Of a stretch of DNA of 64,000 nt, positions 1-8,511 are shown in pieces. Position numbers and translations under genes: made by a program. Below the pieces are notes generated by a model. It did no database searches, was not told the origin of the DNA, and saw only the letters and a list, made by a program, of their open reading frames with translations. The stretch is from Calorimonas adulescens (GTDB lineage: Bacteria; Bacillota; Thermoanaerobacteria; Thermoanaerobacterales; UBA4877). Positions within the stretch are counted from its first letter, which is position 1, and each line of letters begins with the position of its first letter. The DNA lies in the NCBI RefSeq assembly GCF_008274215.1, contig NZ_VTPS01000011.1, positions 35,955 to 99,954 of the forward strand, in the 5' to 3' direction.

Positions 1-1583
1 GCAGTAGCGGTACACAAAAGCCTGAGCAGCAGGCTCAACAGAAGAAGGAAACGGTTATACGTTATAACCTTGGTGCCCAACCTGAGACTATTGACCCAGC
101 GCTAAACAGTGCCGTTGATGGTGCCAATGTCATTCTTCACACCTTTGAGGGACTTGTAAACCTGGATGAGCACCAGCAGCCGGTACCTGGTGTGGCAGAG
201 AAATGGGAGGTTTCTAATGACGGTCTCGTCTGGACATTCCACCTGAGAAAGAATGCCAAGTGGTCAGACGGGCAGCCTGTGACAGCCAAGGATTTCGCTT
301 ATGCATGGAAGAGGGCTTTAGACCCAGCTACAGGTGCTGAGTATGCTTATCAGCTCTACTACATCAAGAATGGCCAGGCCTTCAACGAGGGTAAAGCCAC
401 GGCTGACGACCTCGGTATAAAGGTAGTGGATGACTACACAATTGAGGTTACACTGGAGGCTCCTACACCATACATTCTCCAGATATTTGCTTTCCCGACG
501 CTGTTCCCTGTAAGGCAGGATATAGTTGAGAAATATGGTGATAAGTGGGCACAGCAGGCAGATACCTATATTGGAAATGGTGCCTTTAAAGTGTCGGAAA
601 TGGTCTATCAGGACCATATAACCATGGTAAAGAATGAGAACTACTGGAATAAGGATGCCATAAAACCGGATAAGTTGATATTCACTGAGATGACTGACGA
701 AAGCACAATGCTTGCGAGCTATGAAAATGGTGAGGTAGACGTTATAGACAATATGCCTTCTGAAGAGATTTCAAGGCTGCAGAATGACCCCAATTCAGGA
801 TTCGTACTGGGTGCAAACCTTGGAACATACTATATTGACTTTAATAATCAGAAACCACCTTTTAACAATCCTTTGGTAAGAAAGGCATTCTCGCTTGCAA
901 TAGACAGAAAGGCTATAGTCGAAAACGTAACAAAGGGTGGACAGTTACCTGCTGATGCGTTTGTTGGTCCCGGCTTCCCTGATGCTGACCCAACGAAGCA
1001 GTTCCATGATGTACAGGGTCCGTTCTATGATGCCACAAAAGCCAACGTTGAAGAGGCAAAGAAAGCTCTGGCAGAGGCAGGATATCCAGACGGCAAGGGC
1101 TTCCCTAAGGTCACATACCTCTACAACGAGGGCCAGGGGCACCAGAACATAGCTCAGGCACTCCAGGAGATGTGGAAGCAGAACCTGGGTGTAGAGGTTG
1201 AGCTTGCTTCCCAGGAGTGGCAGGTGTTCCAGGAAACAAGGAGAAGAGGAGACTATGATATAGCCAGAGATGGATGGCTGGCTGACTATACCGATCCTAT
1301 GACGATGCTGGACCTCTTTACATCCAACAGTGGCAATAACAATGCTCAATATAAAAATCCTGAGTATGATGCCCTGATTGATAAAGCAAAGAAAACAAAC
1401 AACGAAGCAGAAAGGATGCAGGCTATGCATGATGCCCAGCAGCTGCTTCTTGGTCAGGATTGGGCTGTAGCACCCCTTTATTTCTATACAGACCCATACT
1501 GTGTAAAGCCAGGCCTGAAGGGTGTTATAGCTGATCCTTTAGGATTTAAGAGGTTCCACTTTGCATATTGGGAGAATCAATAG
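1..1583 (+). CDS. oppA: Oligopeptide ABC transporter substrate-binding protein (OppA-like), 5' end outside window
   Basis: Extracellular solute-binding protein of the SBP family 5, which captures peptides outside the membrane for an Opp/Dpp-type importer. The reading frame is open from base 3, so the start codon and signal peptide lie upstream of the window. The visible N-terminus is a Q/K-rich linker typical after a lipoprotein cysteine, followed by the mature domain. Family signatures seen are AEKWEVSNDGLVWTFHLR, KWSDGQPVTAKDF and, near the C-terminus, a WLADYTDP block. The internal GTG at 192 is not the real start because homologous sequence continues upstream. A strong terminator follows immediately, so this is the last gene of its unit; partner permease genes are not visible here. 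Substrate specificity cannot be read from sequence. Confidence 0.9.
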   Translation, partial: SSGTQKPEQQAQQKKETVIRYNLGAQPETIDPALNSAVDGANVILHTFEGLVNLDEHQQPVPGVAEKWEVSNDGLVWTFHLRKNAKWSDGQPVTAKDFAYAWKRALDPATGAEYAYQLYYIKNGQAFNEGKATADDLGIKVVDDYTIEVTLEAPTPYILQIFAFPTLFPVRQDIVEKYGDKWAQQADTYIGNGAFKVSEMVYQDHITMVKNENYWNKDAIKPDKLIFTEMTDESTMLASYENGEVDVIDNMPSEEISRLQNDPNSGFVLGANLGTYYIDFNNQKPPFNNPLVRKAFSLAIDRKAIVENVTKGGQLPADAFVGPGFPDADPTKQFHDVQGPFYDATKANVEEAKKALAEAGYPDGKGFPKVTYLYNEGQGHQNIAQALQEMWKQNLGVEVELASQEWQVFQETRRRGDYDIARDGWLADYTDPMTMLDLFTSNSGNNNAQYKNPEYDALIDKAKKTNNEAERMQAMHDAQQLLLGQDWAVAPLYFYTDPYCVKPGLKGVIADPLGFKRFHFAYWENQ

Positions 1584-1592
1584 CAGTTTATT

Positions 1593-1619
1593 AAAAGGAC
1601 GCCATTGGGCGTCCTTTTT
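1593..1619 (+). terminator. Rho-independent terminator after oppA
   Basis: An 11-bp perfect stem (AAAAGGACGCC / GGCGTCCTTTT) with a 4-base loop is followed by a T run, ten bases after the oppA stop codon. Confidence 0.9.
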
Positions 1620-1695
1620 ATATGCGCTCCGCAGCGGAAGTGAAGTTGATTGGCCTCGTAAAATCTAACTTTATAACCGCTATGATATGAGATTA

Positions 1696-1869
1696 TTAGT
1701 TGCTGCTATTGTGCCGATGCTTTTGATTTTGATTTAGTTTTTTACCGTTTTTTTTAACAAAGTATGTGCATTTACCAGGGTCAATACTATCTAGTGAGAC
1801 GACGCACTCTAAGGTGCATTTACCCATTTCCTGGTAGATACAGTCCTCGACACAATTTATATTGACCAT
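1696..1869 (-). CDS. Small cysteine-rich protein, DUF1540-like
   Basis: A 57-residue protein with a Cys pattern CVEDCIYQEMGKC, then C-x3-C and a late CTYF, which resembles the small DUF1540-type Cys-rich (probably metal-binding) proteins of clostridia. The start chosen is the ATG at 1869 because GGAGG lies nine bases upstream; an upstream in-frame ATG would put the ribosome site inside the gene. It is transcribed opposite to its neighbours. The last 15 or so residues are K/N/H-rich and look disordered. Function unknown; the family assignment rests on cysteine spacing only. Confidence 0.6.
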   Translation of the reverse strand: MVNINCVEDCIYQEMGKCTLECVVSLDSIDPGKCTYFVKKNGKKLNQNQKHRHNSSN

Positions 1870-1964
1870 ATACATCATCCTCCATATATATTTTGTGCAA
1901 ATGTCCATAAATAATGTTGATTGACTTGGAGAGGAAAGTTTACAATATATAGAGGTGATGGCTT

Positions 1965-2312
1965 ATGAGAAAAAAAGAGGATAAAAACTTTCTGGAATTC
2001 ATTCCAAAAAGGCGAAATAATGTAAACTGGAGAAACAGAGAGGATGGAAATGTGACCCTGATTATAGAAAGAAATAAACTGGCGGAAAGGGTACTGGCAT
2101 TCATGTTCAATGCTCCTAAAACTATAACACTGGACCTGGACAGGTTGGGAAGCAGGGTATGGACTCTATGCGATGGAGAGAAGTCAATAGCTACAATTGG
2201 TTTAATCATTGAGAGAGAGTTTGGGGATGAAGCAAAACCAACTTATGAACGGCTTATAAAGTTTATACAATTACTGAATAAAAACGGTCTTATAGATATT
2301 TCATCTGAATAA
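1965..2312 (+). CDS. PqqD-family peptide-chaperone-like protein
   Basis: A 115-residue protein. The C-terminal 80 residues match the PqqD fold: a hydrophobic strand, then LDRLGSRVWTLCDGEKSI, then an amphipathic helix (IIEREFG) and a winged-helix end (LIKFIQLLNKNGLI). PqqD proteins bind RiPP precursor peptides and hand them to radical-SAM enzymes. No radical-SAM gene or obvious precursor lies nearby, so this is an orphan. The N-terminal 35 residues are basic and not part of the domain. The start ATG has a weak upstream GAGGTGATG site. It is followed after 43 bases by the ADP-ribosyltransferase-like gene and may be cotranscribed with it. Confidence 0.75.
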   Translation: MRKKEDKNFLEFIPKRRNNVNWRNREDGNVTLIIERNKLAERVLAFMFNAPKTITLDLDRLGSRVWTLCDGEKSIATIGLIIEREFGDEAKPTYERLIKFIQLLNKNGLIDISSE

Positions 2313-2355
2313 ATGAATTTTAAAAGGCCCATCATACTAAAGGAGGTGGGTTTTC

Positions 2356-2934
2356 TTGCTGTTTCCTGACTATGATGAAACGCATCTACTGTATCACATA
2401 GCCTCTATATCTGATCTTAAAACTATATTCAAATATGGCCTGAGGTTTAATAGAAGGCTTAGTTATAAGGGGAAGTATCATGATTTTCACAGGTTTATGG
2501 ACAAAAACCGGACTATGAATGTACCTGGATGGGTTATGAGGGAGAAGGCGGTGTTTGCCAGTTTAAACTTTAAGGATTGCCAAGTGTGGCACTCACACAG
2601 TGCAATTCTATCAGTGAGGATTAATGAAGATTATTGCTGGGTTGCCAATGAGAATACAGCCAACTATCTGTATGAGCCATTTATATTGAATCATATACCT
2701 GGATTTGCATCATTGAGTGACTTCCTTTATAATAAAGGTAAAGAGATCGCTAAGGAATACTGGGAAAATTCCATGAGCTTTAAGGAATACCTGTTGAAGA
2801 AAAGCTGTTTAGGCAGCGATTATGATGCTGAAGTGCTCATGATGAATGATATAAAGCCAAATGATATAAAGCTTTTAGCGATTATTACTGACCACAGGAT
2901 AGTAACAATAGATGAACTAAATCAAACATATTAA
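2356..2934 (+). CDS. Putative ADP-ribosyltransferase-fold protein (DarT/DUF4433-like)
   Basis: A 192-residue protein starting at TTG 2356, six bases after AGGAGGTGGG. Three patterns suggest an ADP-ribosyltransferase fold of the H-Y-E/DarT type. Near the start, LLYHIASISDLKTIFKYGL carries the His (about residue 14) in the usual 'H-x-t..nl..I...GL' context. Next is a REKAVFASLNF strand near residue 63. Near the end, DAEVLMMNDIKPNDI places a Glu at about residue 159 as in the AEvLV...I.p..I motif. The assignment is by motif only. It is not paired with a recognisable DarG macrodomain antitoxin; the neighbours are a PqqD-like protein and an AIR-synthase relative. It may act on a nucleic acid or nucleotide, but the substrate is unknown. 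Confidence 0.55.
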   Translation: MLFPDYDETHLLYHIASISDLKTIFKYGLRFNRRLSYKGKYHDFHRFMDKNRTMNVPGWVMREKAVFASLNFKDCQVWHSHSAILSVRINEDYCWVANENTANYLYEPFILNHIPGFASLSDFLYNKGKEIAKEYWENSMSFKEYLLKKSCLGSDYDAEVLMMNDIKPNDIKLLAIITDHRIVTIDELNQTY

Positions 2935-2947
2935 GGGGAGGACAGAA

Positions 2948-3934
2948 ATGATGCAACCGGGCAAACTGCCAAACGAGCTTATGGCGGAGATTGTGTTTTC
3001 CAATATAAGGGTTAAAAGAGATGAGGTTCTTGTATTTCCACAGGTAGGTATGGACTGTGGAGTCATTGACTTTGGGGAGGATGTGTGCGTTTTGTCCACA
3101 GATCCTATAACAGGTACCTCGTCAGACATAGGTTGGCTTGGGGTGCACATAGCTTGCAATGATGTCATAGCAGCTGGCGTGGAGCCACTTGGGCTTATGC
3201 TGACTATAATGGCGCCTCCAGGTACTACAGAATCAGAGCTGTATGAAATAATGAGTCAGGCTGACAAAGCCTCAGAGGAATTAAACGTAGCAATAGTGGG
3301 AGGGCATACCGAGATCACTCCGGCAGTGACCAGGACCGTCCTTTCTACCACAGCCATTGGAAAGGCAAAAAAAAGCAGGGTTATGAACATGCTTACTGTA
3401 AAGAGTGGAGATTACATTATAATGACCAAAACTGCCGGTCTTGAGGGCACTGCTATAATTGCTACCGAGAGGGAAGATGAGTTAAAAAAGCATCTTGACT
3501 CTGAGTTAGTTGAAAGAGCTAAGAATATGATTAAAGATATCAGTGTGTTGAAAGAAGGCGAAATAGCTGTCAGGGTTGGTGTCAATAGGATGCATGATGC
3601 CACAGAAGGTGGTGTTCTTGGAGCTCTCTGGGAGATGGCAGACTCATCCGGCTTAGGTATAGAGGTTTATGGGGATAAAATACCGGTAGCAGAAGAGACC
3701 AGGGCTATCTGTGATTATTTAAAGATAAACCCATTGAGGCTTATTTCCAGTGGCTGTCTCTTGATTGCCACTTCGGAAAAGAAACTGTTGAGTGAAGAAC
3801 TTAAAAAAGAGGGAATAAAAGCGACAGTTGTTGGGAGGATAGTAAAGAAGGGGAGATATATAAAAAGTGGCACACTCAAGTTCCCATTAGAACCACCAAA
3901 ATCTGACGAATTATACAAGGTGATAACAAATTAA
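2948..3934 (+). CDS. AIR synthase-related (HypE/PurM/ThiL superfamily) ATP-binding protein
   Basis: A 328-residue protein of the PurM/HypE superfamily. The N-terminal half has the glycine/aspartate ATP site (VGMDCGVIDFG, STDPITG, GWLGVHIACNDVIAAGVEPL), then VGGHTEIT. The C-terminal half has MHDATEGGVLGALWEMA and an SSGCLLIA segment. The family uses ATP to activate amide or formyl groups. It differs from true HypE in lacking the C-terminal PRIC cysteine tail, and no hyp genes are nearby, so the substrate is unknown. A GGGGAGG ribosome site precedes the ATG. It lies 13 bases after the ADP-ribosyltransferase-like gene and is probably in the same transcript. Confidence 0.8.
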   Translation: MMQPGKLPNELMAEIVFSNIRVKRDEVLVFPQVGMDCGVIDFGEDVCVLSTDPITGTSSDIGWLGVHIACNDVIAAGVEPLGLMLTIMAPPGTTESELYEIMSQADKASEELNVAIVGGHTEITPAVTRTVLSTTAIGKAKKSRVMNMLTVKSGDYIIMTKTAGLEGTAIIATEREDELKKHLDSELVERAKNMIKDISVLKEGEIAVRVGVNRMHDATEGGVLGALWEMADSSGLGIEVYGDKIPVAEETRAICDYLKINPLRLISSGCLLIATSEKKLLSEELKKEGIKATVVGRIVKKGRYIKSGTLKFPLEPPKSDELYKVITN

Positions 3935-3940
3935 CCTATT

Positions 3941-3984
3941 TGTAATGCCTCTGTAATCTTTTTGTAATAATGATGGATTATAAT
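3941..3984 (+). promoter_or_regulatory. Three WalR (YycF)-type half-sites and -10 box upstream of the amidase
   Basis: TGTAAT occurs at 3941, 3952 and 3963, each separated by five bases, which fits the WalR consensus TGTWAH-N5-TGTWAH exactly for two overlapping pairs. A perfect TATAAT lies at 3979-3984, ten bases after the last half-site, where an activator would replace a poor -35. WalRK is known to control cell-wall hydrolases, and the next gene is one. A PhoP-type site is the main alternative because Pho boxes also repeat every 11 bases. Confidence 0.7.
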
Positions 3985-4015
3985 GTAAGAGGCTCAAGCG
4001 GGAAAGGGGGAAGAG

Positions 4016-5710
4016 ATGCTTAAAAGGACCAGTCTTTTTCTCATACTATTCATGACAATTATGGAGCTTTTGTTGCCGATGAAAAATGTCCTTGCGGCGC
4101 AAAAGGGGGTTAAGCTTGTAATAAATGGCACAAGCATAATGTGGTATAATGGGCCGCCGATAAGCATATACATAGACGGTAATAAAATTGATTCCGATGT
4201 TCCCCCTGTCATAATCAACGATAGGACGATGGTACCTGTAAGGGTGATATCAGAAAACCTTGGTGCCCTGGTGGATTGGGACAGCAAGACAAATACTGTC
4301 TACGCATCGTATAATGGTAATTATATTGAGCTTCCCATAGGCAAATCAGAGGCAAAGTTAAACGGGAACGTCATTGAGCTGGATACAAACGCTATGATTG
4401 TAAATGATAGGACTATGGTCCCATTGAGGTTTGTTGCAGAGGCATTTAAACTTCAAGTAGACTGGGACCAGGTGGCTTATTCGGTAACGATTAAAAGGCC
4501 AGAACCAAAAGATGGGTACAGCACTATCAAAGATGTTCAGTTTTACCCCACAGATGCAGGGTATCAGGTTTCAATAATATCTGATGGGCCAATCTCGCAG
4601 AACAGTTTCCTTATGCAGAACCCTGACAGGCTGGTCATCGACATACCGGATAGTATTATGGGACTGCCTAATGGCGTGATGCCGGTTGGGACAGGCATAG
4701 TAAGGCAGATAAGGGTTTCTCAGTTTAAAGAAAATCCATATGTATCCAGGGTAGTTATAGATTTAGAAGCAGTGCAGGAATACAGGATAACAGAGTCTGA
4801 TGATAAAAAGGTCATCAATATCTTCTTTGGTTCCCAGATGGTAAACAGTATAAAATATGATGAGGAAAAGAATGCAGTAATTATCGATACTGATGGGGTC
4901 TACTATAACGCCTTTAAACTAAGAGATCCCTATCGTATAGTCTTAGATATACCAAATGCTCTTTTGAAAAACCCCAAGGGTAACAATACGATTAGTATCA
5001 ATGATGGGAATATCAAATCAATTCGCTGGAGCCAGTTTGATGAGAATACGGTAAGGGTTGTAGTGGATTTAAATGATAAGATGGACTACAAAATAGAAAA
5101 GAACAATGGGGAAATTTATTTTTATGTTCTCCCGTATGACCCAAATAAGAAACATGTCGTAGTTATAGATCCAGGACATGGTGGCAAAGATCCCGGGGCC
5201 TCATCCAGCGACGGGTTGAAAGAGAAGGATGTAAACCTCGATATTTCTTTAAAATTAAATAACCTGCTTCAGGAAGCCGGTTATGAGACTTATATGACTA
5301 GGGTGGACGACAGTTACCCTGAGCTTATGGATCGGGTCTCGCTGGCCAATGAGATTGGAGCAGAGGTATTTGTCAGTATCCATAACAATGCCCATGATAA
5401 CCCGTCAATAGGTGGCACAGAGGTTCTTTACTTCCCCAATGGTTATAATGGTGATATGAGAGATAATCGTACCTTGGCCCAATCTATACATGATGCCATC
5501 ATGAATGAGGTGGACACTACAGACAGAGGGATAATTCAGAGGCCAAACCTTGTTGTTTTAAAGTATACGGAGATGCCGGCGGTAATAGTAGAGGTTGCGT
5601 TTTTAACAAATTCTAATGATGTTAAAAAGTTGAAGGATGAAGACTTTAAATGGCAGGTTGCAAAGGCCATATTTGATGGAATAGAGAATTATTTCTATAA
5701 TATAGACTGA
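4016..5710 (+). CDS. N-acetylmuramoyl-L-alanine amidase, secreted, with Cu-amine-oxidase-like and AMIN domains
   Basis: A 564-residue secreted cell-wall hydrolase that cleaves the amide bond between MurNAc and the stem peptide. It has an N-terminal signal peptide (about residues 1-27, cleavage near VLAA), then two copper-amine-oxidase-N-like repeats (about 35-165, each with the INDRTMVPVR / VNDRTMVPLR signature), two AMIN-type wall-binding domains (about 170-380), and a C-terminal Amidase_3 domain (about 385-560). Zinc-ligand motifs are VVIDPGHGGKDPGA, the Glu in KEKDVNLD, SIHNNA and a late Glu in VIVEVAFLTN. The start ATG follows GGGGGAAG. WalR-type sites upstream point to wall-stress control. 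Single-gene unit with its own terminator. Confidence 0.93.
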   Translation: MLKRTSLFLILFMTIMELLLPMKNVLAAQKGVKLVINGTSIMWYNGPPISIYIDGNKIDSDVPPVIINDRTMVPVRVISENLGALVDWDSKTNTVYASYNGNYIELPIGKSEAKLNGNVIELDTNAMIVNDRTMVPLRFVAEAFKLQVDWDQVAYSVTIKRPEPKDGYSTIKDVQFYPTDAGYQVSIISDGPISQNSFLMQNPDRLVIDIPDSIMGLPNGVMPVGTGIVRQIRVSQFKENPYVSRVVIDLEAVQEYRITESDDKKVINIFFGSQMVNSIKYDEEKNAVIIDTDGVYYNAFKLRDPYRIVLDIPNALLKNPKGNNTISINDGNIKSIRWSQFDENTVRVVVDLNDKMDYKIEKNNGEIYFYVLPYDPNKKHVVVIDPGHGGKDPGASSSDGLKEKDVNLDISLKLNNLLQEAGYETYMTRVDDSYPELMDRVSLANEIGAEVFVSIHNNAHDNPSIGGTEVLYFPNGYNGDMRDNRTLAQSIHDAIMNEVDTTDRGIIQRPNLVVLKYTEMPAVIVEVAFLTNSNDVKKLKDEDFKWQVAKAIFDGIENYFYNID

Positions 5711-5741
5711 AGGGGAATTAAATTTTTCTCCTTCTCTTTTT
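5709..5741 (+). terminator. Terminator after the amidase gene
   Basis: GAAGGGGAA / TTCTCCTTC stem (one G-T pair) overlapping the stop codon, followed by TCTTTTTT. Confidence 0.7.
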
Positions 5742-5792
5742 TATTTATTCTTAATCTGATAAAATAAGTAAGGGATTAAGGGGGAATAATTT

Positions 5793-6317
5793 ATGTGGGA
5801 GACACTTTTGGGTTGCGTTCTTATTGCCCTTGCCAGAATAACAGATGTATCATGTGCCACGGTACGTACCCTTATGCTGGTGAGAGGGAAAAGGACAATT
5901 GCGGCAGCTATCGGGCTCGTAGAGGCAACGGTTTATCTTCTTGCCCTCAGTAAGGTCATGTCAAGTGTTAATAATATTCCCAACATAATAGCCTATGCAG
6001 TTGGCTTTGCCAGTGGTAACTATATAGGCAGTTTGATTGAAGAGAAGATTGCAGTGGGCACCATAATGGTCCAGGTGATCCCGTCATGTACTGATGGTAT
6101 AGTTGGAGACTTGAGAAGTATGGGGTATGGGGTTACGGTGGTGGATGGTACGGGCAAGGATGGACCGAGAGAGGTATTAAATATAACCATGAACAGAAAA
6201 GACCTGCCGCATATTTATAAGTATTTTCAAGAAAAGGACTGTCGCGCATTTATTACTGTGCTGGATACCCGAGACATAAGGGGCGGGTATTTAAAGGATA
6301 TTACTAATAGGAAATAA
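5793..6317 (+). CDS. UPF0316 membrane protein (DUF5698-DUF2179)
   Basis: A 174-residue protein. The first 85 residues hold three predicted membrane segments, including the signature ARITDVSCATVRTLMLVRG. The last 85 form a soluble DUF2179-type domain with a GYGVTVVDGTGKDG strand and a final ITVLDTRDIRGGY. Proteins of this family (YebE type) are conserved in Firmicutes, and DUF2179 is thought to be a small ligand- or nucleotide-sensing domain, but no function is established. A GGGGG ribosome site precedes the ATG. It is followed by rph after 25 bases and probably starts the rph-rdgB-yfcE unit. Confidence 0.85.
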   Translation: MWETLLGCVLIALARITDVSCATVRTLMLVRGKRTIAAAIGLVEATVYLLALSKVMSSVNNIPNIIAYAVGFASGNYIGSLIEEKIAVGTIMVQVIPSCTDGIVGDLRSMGYGVTVVDGTGKDGPREVLNITMNRKDLPHIYKYFQEKDCRAFITVLDTRDIRGGYLKDITNRK

Positions 6318-6342
6318 ATGGACTAAGAGAGGATAGTTGATA

Positions 6343-7113
6343 ATGACAAGGATAGATAACAGGTTGAACGACCAGTTAAGACCAGTGCGTATTACATTGG
6401 ATGTTTTAAAATATGCAGAGGGTTCAGCATATATTGAGGTAGGTGACACTAAGGTACTCTGTGCTGTAAGTATAGAGGAAAAGGTACCGCCATTTTTGAG
6501 AGGGAAGGGCAGGGGATGGATAACCAGTGAATATTCCCTTTTACCAAGGTCTACTCAGCAGAGGACGCCGAGGGATATTACAAAGGGTCGAATAAGCGGA
6601 AGAACACAAGAAATACAGAGGTTAATAGGGCGTGCTCTTCGTTCTGTGGTGAACCTGGATTTATTAGGAGAGAGGACAATCTGGATAGACTGCGATGTGA
6701 TACAGGCTGACGGTGGGACCCGCACATCCTCAATCACAGGTTCTTTCGTTGCATTGGCCCAGGCTTTTGGCAAAATGGTTCAGGATGGTGTGCTGAAGTA
6801 TCTGCCTTTGACCAACTTTGTTGCTGCGACCAGTGTTGGTATTGTAAATAATGAGAAACTTCTGGACCTGTGTTATGAAGAGGATTCGATAGCGCTTATA
6901 GATATGAATGTGGTGATGACAGAGAAGGGAGAATATGTGGAGGTACAGGGCACGGGCGAAGGCGGTCCATTTTCAAAGCAGGATATGGATGAGCTTATGT
7001 CATTGGCTGAAAAGGGAGTTATGCAGCTTATTGAAATACAGAGAGAAGTGCTTGGAGATTTATCAGAAAAGATAGGTGTTATACCGGATGAAATGGATAG
7101 CGGCGACCAATAA
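6343..7113 (+). CDS. rph: Ribonuclease PH
   Basis: A 256-residue phosphorolytic 3'-5' exoribonuclease that trims tRNA 3' ends. Family features are RIDNR and [31 protein letters not shown] at the start, the phosphate-site arginines in [17 protein letters not shown], and the aspartates in [19 protein letters not shown]. Length is normal. I prefer ATG 6343 to the upstream TTG at 6337 because GAGAGG is then about ten bases away. The 3' end overlaps rdgB by 26 bases, an arrangement common in Firmicutes. Confidence 0.97.
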   Translation: MTRIDNRLNDQLRPVRITLDVLKYAEGSAYIEVGDTKVLCAVSIEEKVPPFLRGKGRGWITSEYSLLPRSTQQRTPRDITKGRISGRTQEIQRLIGRALRSVVNLDLLGERTIWIDCDVIQADGGTRTSSITGSFVALAQAFGKMVQDGVLKYLPLTNFVAATSVGIVNNEKLLDLCYEEDSIALIDMNVVMTEKGEYVEVQGTGEGGPFSKQDMDELMSLAEKGVMQLIEIQREVLGDLSEKIGVIPDEMDSGDQ

Positions 7114-7681
7114 TTTTAACAAATTAATGGAAATCCGTGAGATCCTTTCCACATATGGCATAGAAGTAGTTTCGCTAAAGGAAACGGGGTTTGACATTCA
7201 TGTTATTGAGGACGGCAACAGTTTTGATGAAAATGCCTACAAAAAGGCAATTGCCGTATATAATGCCTTGAAACTGCCTACCCTGGCGGATGACTCTGGA
7301 TTGGAGGTTGAAGTACTTGGGGGCAGGCCAGGCATATTTTCAGCAAGGTATGCTGGTGATAATGCGTTGGATAGCGATAACAATAAAAAATTGCTGGAGG
7401 AGCTGAAAGGTATACCTATATCAAAAAGAAGGGCTAGGTATGTGTGTACCGTGGTGTTGATAAAGGATGAGGATAAGGTGTACTATGGTAGGGGAGAATG
7501 TAATGGATACATACTGGATGAGCCAAGAGGCGAGAATGGTTTTGGTTATGACCCGTTGCTTTATATACCGGAACTGGGTAAAACCTTTGCTGAGATACCG
7601 TCAGAATTAAAGAATTGTATCAGTCATAGGGCAAAGGCTATAAAGGATTTATTGCAGCAGATATTATACGAGGTGAAATAA
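7088..7681 (+). CDS. rdgB: XTP/dITP diphosphatase (non-canonical purine NTP pyrophosphatase)
   Basis: A 197-residue Ham1/RdgB enzyme that hydrolyses dITP/XTP to the monophosphate and so cleans the nucleotide pool. Signatures are [11 protein letters not shown] at the N-terminus, LADDSGLEV with its catalytic aspartate pair, [19 protein letters not shown] and the late SHRAKA block. The start at ATG 7088 gives the standard [10 protein letters not shown]-terminus, inside the end of rph. The stop overlaps the next start (TAATG). Confidence 0.96.
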   Translation: MKWIAATNNFNKLMEIREILSTYGIEVVSLKETGFDIHVIEDGNSFDENAYKKAIAVYNALKLPTLADDSGLEVEVLGGRPGIFSARYAGDNALDSDNNKKLLEELKGIPISKRRARYVCTVVLIKDEDKVYYGRGECNGYILDEPRGENGFGYDPLLYIPELGKTFAEIPSELKNCISHRAKAIKDLLQQILYEVK

Positions 7682-8181
7682 TGAGGATAGGAATAATTTC
7701 GGATACTCATAGGCTCTGGGGCAGGATAGAGGAAGCTCTCAGAACCATGGGGAAAGTGGACATGATTCTACATCTTGGTGACAACGTGAGTGATGCAGAG
7801 GATATAAGAAATATACTCAGGGATATCCCGGTAGTTGCAGTAAAAGGCAACTGCGACTCAACAGATAATTTACCTGAGGAAAGGACATTGCTCCTTGAAG
7901 GGAGAAAGATATTCATGACGCATGGACATAGATATAATGTGAAATATGATTTTAGTGATATATATAAGAGGGCAAAAGAGGTGGAGGCAGACATTGCGCT
8001 TTTTGGGCATAGCCACCTTCCTATCATCTTGAGAAAGAGCGATATAATATTTATAAATCCTGGAAGCACCTCAATGCCGAAGCATGGTTCCAGTCCATCC
8101 TGCGCGATATTGACCATAGAGGACAACAGAATTGATGCAAGGCTTTTGACTGTAAGTAAGTCTATTGCTATGGCAGAGTAA
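7681..8181 (+). CDS. Metallophosphoesterase, YfcE family
   Basis: A 166-residue calcineurin-like phosphodiesterase. Metal-ligand motifs are ISDTHR near the start, HLGDN, VKGNCD, THGHRY and FGHSH, followed by the usual NPGSTSMPKHGS. The family hydrolyses phosphodiesters such as 2',3'-cAMP in vitro; the natural substrate is unclear. Its start codon overlaps the rdgB stop by one base, so the two are translationally coupled. It is the last gene before the tRNA cluster promoter. Confidence 0.92.
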   Translation: MRIGIISDTHRLWGRIEEALRTMGKVDMILHLGDNVSDAEDIRNILRDIPVVAVKGNCDSTDNLPEERTLLLEGRKIFMTHGHRYNVKYDFSDIYKRAKEVEADIALFGHSHLPIILRKSDIIFINPGSTSMPKHGSSPSCAILTIEDNRIDARLLTVSKSIAMAE

Positions 8182-8203
8182 AGTATTTTAAGGAAAAAAA
8201 CCA

Positions 8204-8232
8204 TTGACAAAGAAAAACACAGCTGTTATAAT
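8204..8232 (+). promoter_or_regulatory. Sigma-A promoter of the nine-tRNA cluster
   Basis: Perfect TTGACA (8204-8209), 17-base spacer and perfect TATAAT (8227-8232), about 30 bases before the first tRNA. Confidence 0.93.
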
Positions 8233-8262
8233 ATGAAAATGTCAGCGGTGCTAACTGATGAA

Positions 8263-8339
8263 GCGCCTGTAGCTCAGTTGGATAGAGCAACGGACTTCTA
8301 ATCCGTGTGTCGGGGGTTCGACTCCCTCCAGGCGCACCA
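8263..8339 (+). tRNA. tRNA-Arg (anticodon TCT)
   Basis: Full cloverleaf with acceptor GCGCCTG/CAGGCGC, anticodon loop CTTCTAA, GGTTCGACTCC T arm and encoded CCA. Confidence 0.97.
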
Positions 8340-8344
8340 GTCCT

Positions 8345-8422
8345 GGTGGGTATAGTTCAGCTGGTCAGAGCGCCAGGTTGTGGCCCTGGAGGTCGTGGGT
8401 TCGAGTCCCACTACCCACCCCA
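8345..8422 (+). tRNA. tRNA-His (anticodon GTG)
   Basis: Acceptor GTGGGTA/TACCCAC with the histidine-specific extra G at -1 (8345) facing discriminator C, anticodon loop TTGTGGC and encoded CCA. Confidence 0.96.
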
Positions 8423-8431
8423 TTTATACAT

Positions 8432-8507
8432 GACCCATTAGCTCAGGTGGCAGAGCACCTGCCTTTTAAGCAGGGTGTCCCGCGTTCGAGTCGCGGATGG
8501 GTCACCA
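8432..8507 (+). tRNA. tRNA-Lys (anticodon TTT)
   Basis: Acceptor GACCCAT/ATGGGTC, anticodon loop CTTTTAA, encoded CCA. Confidence 0.97.
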
Positions 8508-8511
8508 CTTT

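Noticed and set aside
192..1583. GTG at 192 as the start of the peptide-binding protein
   Set aside because: The same frame is open to base 3 and encodes the expected mature N-terminal domain, so the gene begins before the window.
2948..3934. Hydrogenase maturation gene hypE
   Set aside because: The C-terminal cysteine tail required for HypE is missing and there are no hyp neighbours.
3941..3968. Pho box (PhoP/PhoB) instead of WalR sites
   Set aside because: Spacing fits both, but TGTAAT-N5-TGTAAT matches the WalR consensus exactly and the target is a wall hydrolase; PhoP remains a weaker alternative.
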